A stretch of 64,000 nt of DNA from Glycocaulis sp050485565. Its GTDB lineage: Bacteria; Pseudomonadota; Alphaproteobacteria; Caulobacterales; Maricaulaceae. Shown piece by piece: positions 28,839 to 37,617 of the stretch. How positions within the stretch are numbered: the first letter of the stretch is position 1; each line of letters starts with the position of its first letter. Below the pieces are notes generated by a model. It was not told where the DNA came from. It saw only the letters and a list, made by a program, of their open reading frames with translations, and did not search any database. The stretch spans positions 124,001-188,000 of the forward strand of contig NZ_JBJHBQ010000004.1 in assembly GCF_050485565.1 (NCBI RefSeq), in the 5' to 3' direction. The translations under genes were made by a program, and so were the position numbers.

Positions 28839-28923
28839 TCTGGGTCCCGGCTTCCCGGGCCGCATCAGCGGCCCGCAAGCGCGATCCCCGATCAAGTCGA
28901 GGACAGGCCGCGCGCCCGAGCCA

Positions 28924-28970
28924 CCCTCATCCTGAGGAGCCGCCGCAGGCGGCGTCTCGAAGGGGCGAGG
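28924..28970 (-). repeat. family B palindromic unit, single
   Basis: CCCTCATCCTGAGG, a GCCGCC...GGCGGC stem, CGTCTCGAAGG and GCGAGG. It lies upstream of aceB, with a GGGTCCCGGCTTCCCGGG segment preceding it. Confidence 0.7.
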
Positions 28971-29007
28971 AGCGACGCACGGATGTGCGGAGCATCACTA
29001 AAAAGAC

Positions 29008-29030
29008 TGGATCCCGGCTTGTGCCGGGAA
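29008..29030 (+). repeat. family D hairpin before aceB
   Basis: TGGATCCCGGCTTGTGCCGGGA forms a CCCGGC/GCCGGG stem. It ends 24 nt before the aceB ATG, the same distance as the related unit from the RraA-like gene. Confidence 0.65.
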
Positions 29031-29053
29031 AATACGTAAAAAAGGACATACAC

Positions 29054-30661
29054 ATGACCGGACAAGCCATCACCACGCCGCAGGGCGTTGCCATAAAGGG
29101 CGCGATGCGTCCCGGTTACGAGACGATCCTCACGGGCGAGGCGCTTGGCCTGCTGGCAGACATCCACCGGCGCTTCGATGCGCGCCGCAAGGCGCTGATG
29201 GCGGCGCGGCTGGAGCGCCAGACACGTCTGGATTCCGGCGCTGAGACCCTCGGCTTTCGTGCCGATACCGCCGCCATCCGGGCCGGGGACTGGACCGTCC
29301 CTGCCGCCCCGGCCGACCTTGCCGACCGGCGTGTGGAGATCACCGGGCCGGTGGACCGCAAGATGATTATCAACGCGCTCAATTGCGGCGCGAAATGCTT
29401 CATGGCGGACTTTGAGGATGCCTCCACGCCGTCATGGACGAACATGATGGACGGGCAGGTAAACCTGCGCGATGCCGTCCATAAAAAGATCGACTACACC
29501 GATCCCGATAGCGGCAAGTCCTATGCGCTGAAGAAGGACCATGCGGTCCTGATCGTGCGCGCGCGCGGCCTGCATCTGGACGAAGCCCATATCGAGATTG
29601 ACGGCGCGCCGATGAGCGGCGGCTTTGCCGATTTCGCGCTCTACCTCCTGCACAATCACGCCCAGCTGAAGAAGAACGGCACAGGGCCTTACTTCTACCT
29701 GCCCAAGCTGGAAACCATGGAGGAGGCGCAGCTCTGGTCGCTCGTCATCCGCCATTGCGAGAGCGTGCTTGGCCTGCCCGCAGGCACCACGCGCGTCACC
29801 ATTCTGATCGAGACGATTACGGCGACGTTTGAGCTGGATGAAATCCTCTATGCGTTGCGCGAGAACATCACCGCGCTCAATGCCGGACGCTGGGACTATA
29901 TTTTCAGCTATATCAAGCGCCAGAAGACCAATCCGGCAGCCATCCTGCCCGACCGGGGTCAGGTGACGATGACGGTGCCTTTCATGGCCGCCTACGCCAA
30001 GCGTCTGATCGCGGTCTGTCACCGGCGCGGCGCGCACGCCATGGGCGGGATGAGTGCCTTCATCCCCGTGAAGGGCGACGACGCAGCCAATGAAGCCGCC
30101 ATCGCCAAGGTGAAGGCCGACAAGACGCGCGAAGCCAGCATCGGCCATGACGGCGCATGGGTCGCCCACCCGGCGCTGGTGCCGGTGGCGATGGAGGCGT
30201 TTGACGCCGTGATGAGCGGCCCGAACCAGCTCTCCAAAATCCCGGACGTGACCGAAAATGCCGCAGCCCTGCTCACCGCGCCCGACGGCACGATCACGCA
30301 CGGCGGTGTGCTGGGGAATGCCGATGTCGCCATCCGCTATATCGCTTCATGGCTGCAGGGGCGGGGCGCAGCGCCGATCCATAACCTCATGGAAGACGCG
30401 GCAACAGCCGAGATCAGCCGCGCCCAGCTCTGGCAATGGCGCACGCACGGCGCGAAGACGGCAGAGGGCCGCGTGGTCGATGCCGCTTACGTGAAGGAAG
30501 TCATCGCCGGGGCGGCGAAAGCCATCCGCGCCGAGATCGGCGATAATGCGTGGGGTGAGGGCCGGTTTGGCGAGGCTGAGGACATTCTCACATCGCTGGC
30601 GCTGGATGACGCGTTCGAGGAATTTCTCACCTTGCCTGCCTATGAGAAGATCAGGGAGTAG
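29054..30661 (+). CDS. aceB: malate synthase A
   Basis: Condenses glyoxylate with acetyl-CoA to malate, completing the glyoxylate shunt. The 535-aa length and motifs fit the A isoform: FMADFEDASTPSWTNMMDGQ near the active site, VTILIETITATFELDEILY, GRWDYIFSYIKR, and a C-terminal DGAWVAHPALVPVA segment. AAGGA lies 8 nt before the ATG. It is separated from aceA by the RraA-like gene and repeat clusters, so it may have its own promoter. Confidence 0.96.
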   Translation: MTGQAITTPQGVAIKGAMRPGYETILTGEALGLLADIHRRFDARRKALMAARLERQTRLDSGAETLGFRADTAAIRAGDWTVPAAPADLADRRVEITGPVDRKMIINALNCGAKCFMADFEDASTPSWTNMMDGQVNLRDAVHKKIDYTDPDSGKSYALKKDHAVLIVRARGLHLDEAHIEIDGAPMSGGFADFALYLLHNHAQLKKNGTGPYFYLPKLETMEEAQLWSLVIRHCESVLGLPAGTTRVTILIETITATFELDEILYALRENITALNAGRWDYIFSYIKRQKTNPAAILPDRGQVTMTVPFMAAYAKRLIAVCHRRGAHAMGGMSAFIPVKGDDAANEAAIAKVKADKTREASIGHDGAWVAHPALVPVAMEAFDAVMSGPNQLSKIPDVTENAAALLTAPDGTITHGGVLGNADVAIRYIASWLQGRGAAPIHNLMEDAATAEISRAQLWQWRTHGAKTAEGRVVDAAYVKEVIAGAAKAIRAEIGDNAWGEGRFGEAEDILTSLALDDAFEEFLTLPAYEKIRE

Positions 30662-30668
30662 GGGGCTT

Positions 30669-30767
30669 CCCTCACCTTTCGAGCGCCACGGCGTCCGACA
30701 GGGTGAGGGAAGCCACTTCAGCCCCTCATCCTGAGGAGGCCGAAGGCCGTCTCGAAGGACGAGGGGC
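30669..30767. repeat. family B, paired inverted units
   Basis: One unit (30669-30709, CCCTCACCTTTCGAGCG...GTGAGGG) faces a second (30721-30767, CCCTCATCCTGAGG...CGTCTCGAAGGACGAGG). Together they form a large imperfect inverted repeat directly after aceB, where they could terminate transcription. Confidence 0.75.
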
Positions 30768-30823
30768 TAACCACCCCGCTTTCCCCCTAAAATCCGCGAT
30801 CAATTCGCGCTAGGGTGGCGCTC

Positions 30824-31870
30824 ATGAACCGTTTCGCCCCTCTGATTCGCCGTCGTGGCCTGCTGATCGCGGCGGGTATGTTTCTCCTGTTCGGCATCTG
30901 GGCCGTGCATCTCTCGCCCTGGTCGGCGCGCGCCATGGAGACGCGTCTTGGCGCTGCCGCAGAGGCCGGGCTGGAGCGCGTGGGCGAGCAGGGCTGGGCG
31001 GTGGTGGAGATGCGCGGCCAGCGCGCCATCATCTCTGGCTATGCTCCTTCAGAGGATGCCCGCGCCCGCGCGGTCCGGGCCGTGCGCCAGGCCGATTGGG
31101 CAGGCGGCACGGTGGCAGGCGGCATAACGCGCGTTGTCGATTCGACGCGCCTTGCCCTGCCTGAAGCGGGCCTTGCCCTGCGTGCGGATTTTGACGGCGA
31201 TGCACTCACCGTGCGCGGCTTTGCGCCCGATCCGGGCGCGGCATCGCGTGTCGGCGATATCGCGCAGGCGCTGATCGCGGACGCCGACGTTTTTCTCGAA
31301 GAGTCCGCAGGCCAGATGCCCGATGGCTGGGAGGCGGCGGTGCGCCTGCTTCTGGGCGAGCTGGTCCGGCTGGGTCAGGGCACGGCATTCCTGCTGGATG
31401 AAGGCATGGCGCTGGCCGGTCTTGGCGGCAATACCCAGACCGCGCAGAGCGTGGCGGGCGGCATGATGTCCCCGCCGCCGCCCTTTGGCGCTGTGGCCCA
31501 TGTGCGCGCAGGTGCCAATGTGTACGCTGCGCCCGTACGCTCGGTGGCGCTTTGTGACCTGCTGGTACAGGCCGCGCTGGGTCCCGACGGCAGCGCTCTG
31601 GAAGCGCGCCTGCCCGTTTCGGCTGAGGCGGTTGACGCGCTGGCAGAGGCCGGGTCGGCCTTTTCGCGCTGCGTGCGCGGCGATCTGGTGATTACAACGC
31701 CGCTGCGCTCCGGTACGGCCATGGCCGAGGCCCTGATGTCGCCGCTGATTGCGGGCGGGGCCGATCCGCAACGCCTGATGGTCCGCGCCAGTGGCCCGGC
31801 CGGGGAATCCGGCATTACGCTGGAAGTGGTCGCGCGCGGCACCCGTGAAGACGTGTCCGAAGCAAGCTAG
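30824..31870 (+). CDS. membrane-anchored protein with BON/OmpA-like repeats
   Basis: A 348-aa protein with one N-terminal TM anchor (about 12-30) and a periplasmic region. WAVVEMRGQRAIISGYAPSEDARARAV and LRADFDGDALTVRGFAPDPGA are two strand-helix units like BON modules, and the C-terminal part resembles a peptidoglycan-side OmpA-type arrangement only loosely. The ATG at 30824 is preferred to a GTG at 30815. The next gene starts 13 nt after its stop, so they form an operon. Function unknown. Confidence 0.65.
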   Translation: MNRFAPLIRRRGLLIAAGMFLLFGIWAVHLSPWSARAMETRLGAAAEAGLERVGEQGWAVVEMRGQRAIISGYAPSEDARARAVRAVRQADWAGGTVAGGITRVVDSTRLALPEAGLALRADFDGDALTVRGFAPDPGAASRVGDIAQALIADADVFLEESAGQMPDGWEAAVRLLLGELVRLGQGTAFLLDEGMALAGLGGNTQTAQSVAGGMMSPPPPFGAVAHVRAGANVYAAPVRSVALCDLLVQAALGPDGSALEARLPVSAEAVDALAEAGSAFSRCVRGDLVITTPLRSGTAMAEALMSPLIAGGADPQRLMVRASGPAGESGITLEVVARGTREDVSEAS

Positions 31871-31882
31871 GAACAAGACGCT

Positions 31883-32335
31883 ATGATGTGGCTGATGTGG
31901 CATATGTGGGTCCTGCTGGCGCTGGCTGCGCTGCTGGGCGGGGTGGCGGGCTGGATGCTGCGCGGCGCGCGCCCCGAAGGCAGTTTGCGCCTGCCGCCGC
32001 GCGAAAAGCCCGTTGCCGCCGATCCTGCGCCCGCTGCTGAACCGGCAAAGCCCATGTCATCGCCGGAGCCGGCGAAAGCCGAAGCGGTGAAGCCTGCGCC
32101 AGAGCCGGCCAAGACCGGCGCGGACGCCAGTGCAGGGCCGGATGATCTGACCCGTATCAAGGGGTTGGGACCGAAAGCCGAAAGCACGCTGACCGAGGCG
32201 GGCGTGTTCCATTTCCGCCAGATTGCGGCGTGGAGCGCGGCTGATATCGAGAAATTTGACGCGCTGCTCAACGCCCGTGGCCGCATCGTGCGCGATGACT
32301 GGGTGGGGCAGGCAAAGGCGCTGGCGAAAGGCTAG
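31883..32335 (+). CDS. membrane-anchored helix-hairpin-helix protein
   Basis: A 150-aa protein with one TM helix (about 8-26), a Pro/Ala/Lys-rich linker (about 30-85) and a C-terminal helix-hairpin-helix domain (LTRIKGLGPKAESTLTEAG, then FRQIAAWSAADIEKFDALL). This C-terminal domain recurs in proteins annotated near respiratory complex I subunits or as L21-like. It follows the BON-like gene closely. DNA binding is possible but not shown. Confidence 0.7.
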   Translation: MMWLMWHMWVLLALAALLGGVAGWMLRGARPEGSLRLPPREKPVAADPAPAAEPAKPMSSPEPAKAEAVKPAPEPAKTGADASAGPDDLTRIKGLGPKAESTLTEAGVFHFRQIAAWSAADIEKFDALLNARGRIVRDDWVGQAKALAKG

Positions 32336-32368
32336 GGACTGCCCCTCGATTGCCGGCCGAGTTCCCGC

Positions 32369-32932
32369 TTACAACGCGCGGGTCCGCAGGCGGCCCTCAT
32401 AATCACGCTTGCCGATCGGTACGCCGTGCAAGCGCAAGATGTTGTAGGCGGTGACGGCGTGGAAGTGGAAGTTTGGCAGAGAGAATGAGAGGATGAAGGT
32501 CTCGGGGGTGAAGGCCAGGGTCCGCGGCTCCCACGGGGTCCAGGCATCCTTCTCGTCGAGCGGTCTATGAAGCTCGATGTTCAGTTCCTTGCCGGAACAA
32601 CGGTTGATCTCCTCGGGGACGAACGCCTCCAGCGCGGTTTCGGCCTTGCCCATCATGGCCTGCAGCTCGGCGAAGGGAACCGGTCCGACCAGGGGCGGAG
32701 GGGCGAAGGTGCCGGTCTTGAGCGCTTCGACGCCCCATACCGAATGATGCCAGGCCGCCTCGATCTGAAAATGAAAGGGCGCCATATCGTCAATCAGGCG
32801 GGTGTTCACGAAGTAGTCGGCATCAATACCGGTATCTGAAAAATGAGTGGCCGCGCGGTCGAGAAAACCGGCCATGGCTCTGACGGTTTGCAGGAAGGTC
32901 GGCACGCTGAGGTCATAAAGGGATATCTGCAT
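32369..32932 (-). CDS. DUF1993 family protein
   Basis: A soluble 187-aa protein of the DUF1993 family (PF09351), related in fold to DinB-like four-helix bundles. It starts ISLYDLSVPTFLQTVRAMAGFLDRA and contains the family motif FSLPNFHFHAVTAYNILRLHG. GGAGAG lies about 8 nt before the ATG. Its role is unknown; several histidines suggest metal binding. Confidence 0.85.
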   Translation of the reverse strand: MQISLYDLSVPTFLQTVRAMAGFLDRAATHFSDTGIDADYFVNTRLIDDMAPFHFQIEAAWHHSVWGVEALKTGTFAPPPLVGPVPFAELQAMMGKAETALEAFVPEEINRCSGKELNIELHRPLDEKDAWTPWEPRTLAFTPETFILSFSLPNFHFHAVTAYNILRLHGVPIGKRDYEGRLRTRAL

Positions 32933-32999
32933 TCCCGTCGTCTCTCCTGGCGATTTCGGTCACCGTAACACTTGGCGGCTATCGCTCCGAATTTCAGCC

Positions 33000-33977
33000 C
33001 TAATCCAGCCGGGCCTTGTTCCACAGGGCGATCAGGCGCTCTGCCGCTTCGCTGGCGGGCAGGGCGCCGCTGGCCACATCGGCTTCGAGACCGGAGAGCG
33101 CGCTGCGCACGGCCGGGCTGGTATGAAATTGCTCCAGCACCATCGCCTCCACCATGGCCCGCATCCAGCCGGTCTGCTGCTCGCGACGCCTTGCGTCAAA
33201 CGCGCCCGCGCCCTGCATGGCATTGCGGTGGGCGGTAATCGCCTCCCACAGCGCGTCCATGCCGCGCCCCTCAAGGGCAGAGCCGGTCAGCACTTGGGGC
33301 TGCCAGTGCGGGTTTGTCGGCGTGAAGAGATGCAGCGCCGCCTCCAGATCACGCGCGGCGCGTTTCGCCCGCTTCTCGTTCTCGCCATCGGCCTTGTTCA
33401 CGAACAATATCTCGGCGTGCTCCAGCAGGCCCTTCTTGATGCCCTGCAGCTCATCGCCAGCGCCCGGCAGCATCAGGGCCACGAACACATCCACCATGCC
33501 CGCAATCTCGGTCTCTGACTGGCCGACGCCCACCGTCTCGATGATGACGACATCAAACCCGGCTGCTTCGCACAGGAGCAGACTCTCGCGTGTCTTGCGC
33601 GTCACGCCGCCCAGCGTGCCGGCCGAGGGCGAGGGGCGGATGAAGGCATTGGGATCGGTCGCCAGCGCCCCCATGCGCGTCTTGTCACCAAGAATGGAAC
33701 CCCTGGTACGGGTGGAAGAGGGGTCTACCGCCAGCACGGCGACCTTGTGGCCCTGACGGGTGAGTAAGGTGCCGAACGCCTCGATCAGGGTGGACTTGCC
33801 AACGCCCGGCACGCCGGTCAGCCCGATGCGCACCGCACCGCCGGTCCGGTCCATCACCTGCGTCAGCAGCGCGCGCGCTTCGCCCTGATGGTCCGCGCGG
33901 GTGGATTCGGCCAGCGTGATGGCGCGTGCCAGCGCGGCGCGGTCTCCCGAAACAAGGCGGTCTGCAATCTCGCTCAT
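33000..33977 (-). CDS. meaB: methylmalonyl-CoA mutase-associated GTPase MeaB
   Basis: A G3E-family P-loop GTPase that protects methylmalonyl-CoA mutase and gates cofactor loading. The 325-aa protein has Walker A GVPGVGKSTL, a metal-site DPSSTRTRGSILGDKTRM, VIIETVGVGQSE and the base-recognition motif NKAD. A start 4 codons upstream is also possible. Its partner mutase genes are at 14675-18663, so chaperone and enzyme are encoded apart. Confidence 0.95.
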   Translation of the reverse strand: MSEIADRLVSGDRAALARAITLAESTRADHQGEARALLTQVMDRTGGAVRIGLTGVPGVGKSTLIEAFGTLLTRQGHKVAVLAVDPSSTRTRGSILGDKTRMGALATDPNAFIRPSPSAGTLGGVTRKTRESLLLCEAAGFDVVIIETVGVGQSETEIAGMVDVFVALMLPGAGDELQGIKKGLLEHAEILFVNKADGENEKRAKRAARDLEAALHLFTPTNPHWQPQVLTGSALEGRGMDALWEAITAHRNAMQGAGAFDARRREQQTGWMRAMVEAMVLEQFHTSPAVRSALSGLEADVASGALPASEAAERLIALWNKARLD

Positions 33978-34060
33978 GGCCCCACGCATACGCCATTTGC
34001 CGGGCTTGGCAAGGCAGGGGTGCGGCGCAGTATGATAGGATGCCCGAAGGAGGCCCGGCC

Positions 34061-34414
34061 ATGTCCCATCCCGACATTCAACGCCTTGTCGATTATGCGC
34101 TCACCCTGCCCGGCGCGAGCGAGCATCACCCTTGGGGCGATATCGCCATCAAGGTGAAGAACAAGAGCTTTGTCTTCCTCTCCGGCGGACGCTCCGGCAC
34201 AGGCTGTGCCATCACGGCGAAACTGCCCGAATCCGGGCCGGCAGTTCTCTCGGTCTACGAATTTGCCTCGCCTGCTGGCTATAATCTTGGCAAGTCAGGT
34301 TGGGTCTGGGCCGAGTTTCCCGAAGGGGAGGATGCGCCGCTCGACCTGCTGAAAAGCTGGATTGATGAGAGCTATCGCGCGATAGCGCCAAAGCCGAAGA
34401 AGAAGGCTGGCTAA
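34061..34414 (+). CDS. MmcQ/YjbR family protein
   Basis: A 117-aa protein of the MmcQ/YjbR family, with LPGASEHHPWGDIAIKVKNKSFVF and GYNLGKSGWVWAEF, a CyaY-like fold. AAGGAGG precedes the ATG at 34061; a longer in-frame reading upstream overlaps the divergent meaB promoter and is not supported. DNA binding has been proposed for the family. Confidence 0.85.
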   Translation: MSHPDIQRLVDYALTLPGASEHHPWGDIAIKVKNKSFVFLSGGRSGTGCAITAKLPESGPAVLSVYEFASPAGYNLGKSGWVWAEFPEGEDAPLDLLKSWIDESYRAIAPKPKKKAG

Positions 34415-34532
34415 CGCTCCATCTGGGGCAGGGTGTCCGGATTGATGATGTCGATCCGGTTGGTCCAGATGCCGATGCGGACACCTTGAGGGATGTGCGT
34501 CATCAACTCTGGATCGTCCAGCCCGCGCGTAC

Positions 34533-35615
34533 TTACCTGTCGGCCGCCAAATACCGGTCGAAGAAATCCACCGCCAGTGCCACGGTCTGCGCATGTATCG
34601 CGGCGCGGTCGACGCCAGCGGCATCGCCACAGTATTGCGGCACCTGCTCGAGTCCCGTCGGTCCGCACTCCGCCAGGAAGCTGTAATGGCTCACCCCGCC
34701 CTCGGCGAGATGGAAACTGGCACCCTCGGTCAGCTCAGCGATCCGCAATCCGTTAGTCTCAGCCGGCGTTGCCGGATCGGCGTCGCCCACAATGACGAAG
34801 AGCGGCACCTGCAGTCCGGCGAGACCCGCTTGGTCGAAGGCGTGGCCCAGGGCCGGGGCGATGGTGAAGACGGCGTCGATGCGGGAATCGCCGTCCAGTG
34901 CCGCCAGCCGCTCCTGTGACGCGGCGAACACCGGATCGTCCTGCAACTCATCACTCCGCCAGCGCAGTTCGGGAGTCTCGATCTGCGGCTCGCAGGTCCC
35001 GTCGCGCGCCTCGCTCTCGCAGAAGGTGGCATAGGCCTCGAAATCGGGACGGGCACCGGCGGCAACGAGGGCCGTAAAGCCGCCAATTGAAAAGCCACCG
35101 ACCCCAATCCGCTCCGGGTCGATCCACGATCCGAAGACCGGATCGGCCAGCATGGCGTCGATCAAATAGTGCACGTCAATCGCTCGTTCCCAAGGGGCCG
35201 CAAACGCACGCAGGTCCAGGTGTGGCTCTGTGGCGGTATTGCCGTGATGATTGGCCGCAACAACGACATAGCCGGCTTCGGCGAGCTTCTGACCCAGCCA
35301 CATCATCTGCATGGCGGCACCACCATTGCCGTGCGACAGCACGATGAGCGGATGGCGCCCCGCTGCGGGCTCCGCACCCGGCGCAGCGTGGCCGAAACGG
35401 AAGACTGGCGCCTGCGCCGGACCGGCTGCAATCTCGATCGTCTCCGGCGCGTCGGCGGCCGGATACCAGATTACGGCGTGGACGGGACGGCTGGCACCGG
35501 CGTCCAGCAGGTGCGGACGTGCCTCATCGACCCAGTCGCGCTGGGCCATGCCGGCAGCAGGCGTGACGGCTTGAAGAGCCGCCGCAAAGACGGCGGCGGA
35601 GATGGTGAGGAGCAC
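34533..35615 (-). CDS. secreted alpha/beta hydrolase (dienelactone/PAF-hydrolase-like)
   Basis: A 360-aa secreted or periplasmic hydrolase with a signal peptide of about 22 residues. The alpha/beta fold shows HPLIVLSHGNGG (oxyanion region), the nucleophile elbow GGFSIGG, and late acidic (GDADPATP) and histidine (EGGVSHYSFL) members of a Ser-Asp-His triad. Ester or lipid cleavage is likely; substrate unknown. The 115 nt after its stop hold a protein-like tail in another frame. Confidence 0.82.
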   Translation of the reverse strand: MLLTISAAVFAAALQAVTPAAGMAQRDWVDEARPHLLDAGASRPVHAVIWYPAADAPETIEIAAGPAQAPVFRFGHAAPGAEPAAGRHPLIVLSHGNGGAAMQMMWLGQKLAEAGYVVVAANHHGNTATEPHLDLRAFAAPWERAIDVHYLIDAMLADPVFGSWIDPERIGVGGFSIGGFTALVAAGARPDFEAYATFCESEARDGTCEPQIETPELRWRSDELQDDPVFAASQERLAALDGDSRIDAVFTIAPALGHAFDQAGLAGLQVPLFVIVGDADPATPAETNGLRIAELTEGASFHLAEGGVSHYSFLAECGPTGLEQVPQYCGDAAGVDRAAIHAQTVALAVDFFDRYLAADR

Positions 35616-35856
35616 GGCAATTATCCCGGAATTGTTGAACTTGAACCGTTAGCCTAGCTGCCGGGTTGGCGGTGGCTAATGAAAAATCGTCAATGCCAGG
35701 ATGCGGCGAGCCCTGACAGTGTGTCCCGCCCCTTTGAGTGCGGCCTAATGGCACCGTTGAGCGGCAGATATCTGTGGCCTGACCTGTCATCCATTGTCAG
35801 TTGGCAGCGTGGGGAAGAGGGCGCACGCTGCGCCCCGGTATCTCACGGAGGCCGCC

Positions 35857-36171
35857 ATGATCGCTCTTCTTGCCGCCGCCCTCGCCCTGAACCCCGCACC
35901 GGAGATGAGCGAGGTGGATCTGAACATCTACTGCAACGCTCAGGCGGGGGTGATGATGCAGTATGATGATCCGGACATCTTCGCCGAAAACCTGATGATC
36001 AGCACTGGCGAGTGGCTGGACGCGGCGGTCGCCGATGGCCGCACGACGCAGGACCATATCTACGACGCGCAAGACTCGCTCTTCCCGGTCAATCAGGAAC
36101 TGATCCTAGCCGATGACATGGCCGCGCTGGAGGTGCGCTTCGCGCCCTGCCGCGAGGCGTTCGAGGACTAA
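35857..36171 (+). CDS. small secreted protein of unknown function
   Basis: A 104-aa protein with a short signal peptide (MIALLAAALALNPA). The mature part is acidic, with two cysteines (in IYCNAQAG and FAPCREAF) that could form a disulfide. GGAGG lies 5 nt before the ATG. The 240 nt upstream holds no other gene. No family recognised. Confidence 0.65.
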   Translation: MIALLAAALALNPAPEMSEVDLNIYCNAQAGVMMQYDDPDIFAENLMISTGEWLDAAVADGRTTQDHIYDAQDSLFPVNQELILADDMAALEVRFAPCREAFED

Positions 36172-36185
36172 GCGATTACTCTCTT

Positions 36186-36213
36186 CGTCATCCCCGCCTG
36201 CGCGGGGATGACG
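36186..36213. repeat. REP-like palindrome, family A end type
   Basis: CGTCATCCCCGC and its exact complement flank a CTGC loop. It resembles the terminal stem of family A (GTCATCACCCGC). It sits just after a stop codon, before a stronger terminator. Confidence 0.7.
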
Positions 36214-36242
36214 AGAAAGTGGGCGAGGGGCAAACAAAAAAA

Positions 36243-36268
36243 GCCCCGCCAATTCCGGCGGGGCTTTT
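36243..36268. terminator. bidirectional intrinsic terminator
   Basis: GCCCCGCC, AATTCC, GGCGGGGC, TTTT, with an A-run on the left that gives a T-run on the minus strand. It separates the small secreted protein gene from convergent icd. Confidence 0.93.
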
Positions 36269-36291
36269 CACATGAAATCAGGCGATAAGCC

Positions 36292-37509
36292 CTAATTCTT
36301 CATCGCGTCGGCGAAGCGCTCGCCCAGCTTGTCCAGGAAGCCTTCGGTGGAGAGCCAGCCCTGCTGGTCGCCGACCAGAAGCGCGAGGTCTTTCGTCATA
36401 TAGCCGCTCTCGACCGTCTTGGTGACGGTAAGCTCGAGCTTCTCTGCAAAGTCGATAACGGCCTGATTGCCGTCCATCTTGCCACGGTGATAGAGGCCGC
36501 GCGTCCAGGCGTAGATCGAAGCGATGGAGTTGGTCGAGGTCTGCTCGCCGCGCTGATGCTGGCGATAGTGGCGGGTGACGGTGCCGTGGGCGGCTTCGGC
36601 TTCCACCGTCTTGCCGTCCGGCGTCATCAGCACCGAGGTCATCAGGCCGAGCGAACCAAAGCCCTGTGCCACCGTGTCGGACTGCACATCGCCATCATAG
36701 TTTTTACAGGCCCAGACATAGCCGCCGGACCATTTCATGGCCGCCGCCACCATATCGTCGATCAGGCGGTGCTCATAGGTGATTTTCTTGGCGTCGAAAT
36801 CGGCCTTGAACTCTTTCTGGTAGATTTCCTCGAAGATGTCCTTGAAGCGCCCGTCATAGGCTTTCATGATCGTGTTCTTCGTGGAGAGATAGACCGGCCA
36901 GCCACGGTCCAGGCCATAGCGCAGGCAGGCTCTCGCAAAGTCGCGGATCGACTCGTCCAGATTATACATGCCCATGGCGACGCCGCCGCCGGGGAAGTTG
37001 AAAATCTCGTGGGTGATCGGCTCGCTGCCATCTTCCGGGGTGAAGGTCATGGTCAGCTTGCCCGGCCCCTTCACCACCATGTCGGTGGCGCGGTACTGGT
37101 CGCCAAAGGCGTGACGGCCAATGACGATCGGCTTGGTCCAGCCCGGCACCAGACGCGGCACGTTCTTGATCACGATGGGTTCGCGGAACACCACGCCGCC
37201 CAGAATGTTGCGGATCGTGCCGTTGGGCGAGCGCCACATCTTCTTCAGGCCGAACTCTTCCACGCGCTGCTCGTCCGGGGTAATCGTGGCGCATTTCACG
37301 CCGACACCGTAATGCTTGATCGCCTCGGCGGCCTCGATGGTGATCTGGTCATCGGTCTCGTCGCGCTTCTGGATGGAGAGGTCGTAGTATTTCAGATCAA
37401 TGTCGAGATAGGGCAGGATCAGCTTCTGCTTGATGAGATCCCAGATGATCCGGGTCATCTCATCGCCATCAAGCTCAACAACGGGGGTATCGACTTTGAT
37501 CTTTGCCAT
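36292..37509 (-). CDS. icd: NADP-dependent isocitrate dehydrogenase
   Basis: Oxidises isocitrate to 2-oxoglutarate in the TCA cycle and competes with isocitrate lyase for substrate. The 405-aa length and motifs (VVELDGDEMTRIIW, IKCATITPDE-like VKCATITPDEQRV, KKMWRSPNGTIRNILGG) fit the NADP-dependent homodimeric class close to mitochondrial IDH. It is monocistronic, ending at the 36243 terminator. Confidence 0.97.
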   Translation of the reverse strand: MAKIKVDTPVVELDGDEMTRIIWDLIKQKLILPYLDIDLKYYDLSIQKRDETDDQITIEAAEAIKHYGVGVKCATITPDEQRVEEFGLKKMWRSPNGTIRNILGGVVFREPIVIKNVPRLVPGWTKPIVIGRHAFGDQYRATDMVVKGPGKLTMTFTPEDGSEPITHEIFNFPGGGVAMGMYNLDESIRDFARACLRYGLDRGWPVYLSTKNTIMKAYDGRFKDIFEEIYQKEFKADFDAKKITYEHRLIDDMVAAAMKWSGGYVWACKNYDGDVQSDTVAQGFGSLGLMTSVLMTPDGKTVEAEAAHGTVTRHYRQHQRGEQTSTNSIASIYAWTRGLYHRGKMDGNQAVIDFAEKLELTVTKTVESGYMTKDLALLVGDQQGWLSTEGFLDKLGERFADAMKN

Positions 37510-37617
37510 GTGCGGTGTGCTCTTCTCTTGAGGGCGCGCGCATCGGCGCGCTAGAGGTGGGCCTTACTGGTTCGGGCGGTCATCTAGCATCGCCCACCCG
37601 TTTAAGAAAGGGCAGGT

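Noticed and set aside
34411..34530. Protein-like tail (GVRIGIWTNRIDIINPD) downstream of the alpha/beta hydrolase, minus strand
   Set aside because: No start codon or ribosome site within this stretch. It could be an alternative-frame extension or gene remnant, but I cannot support either.
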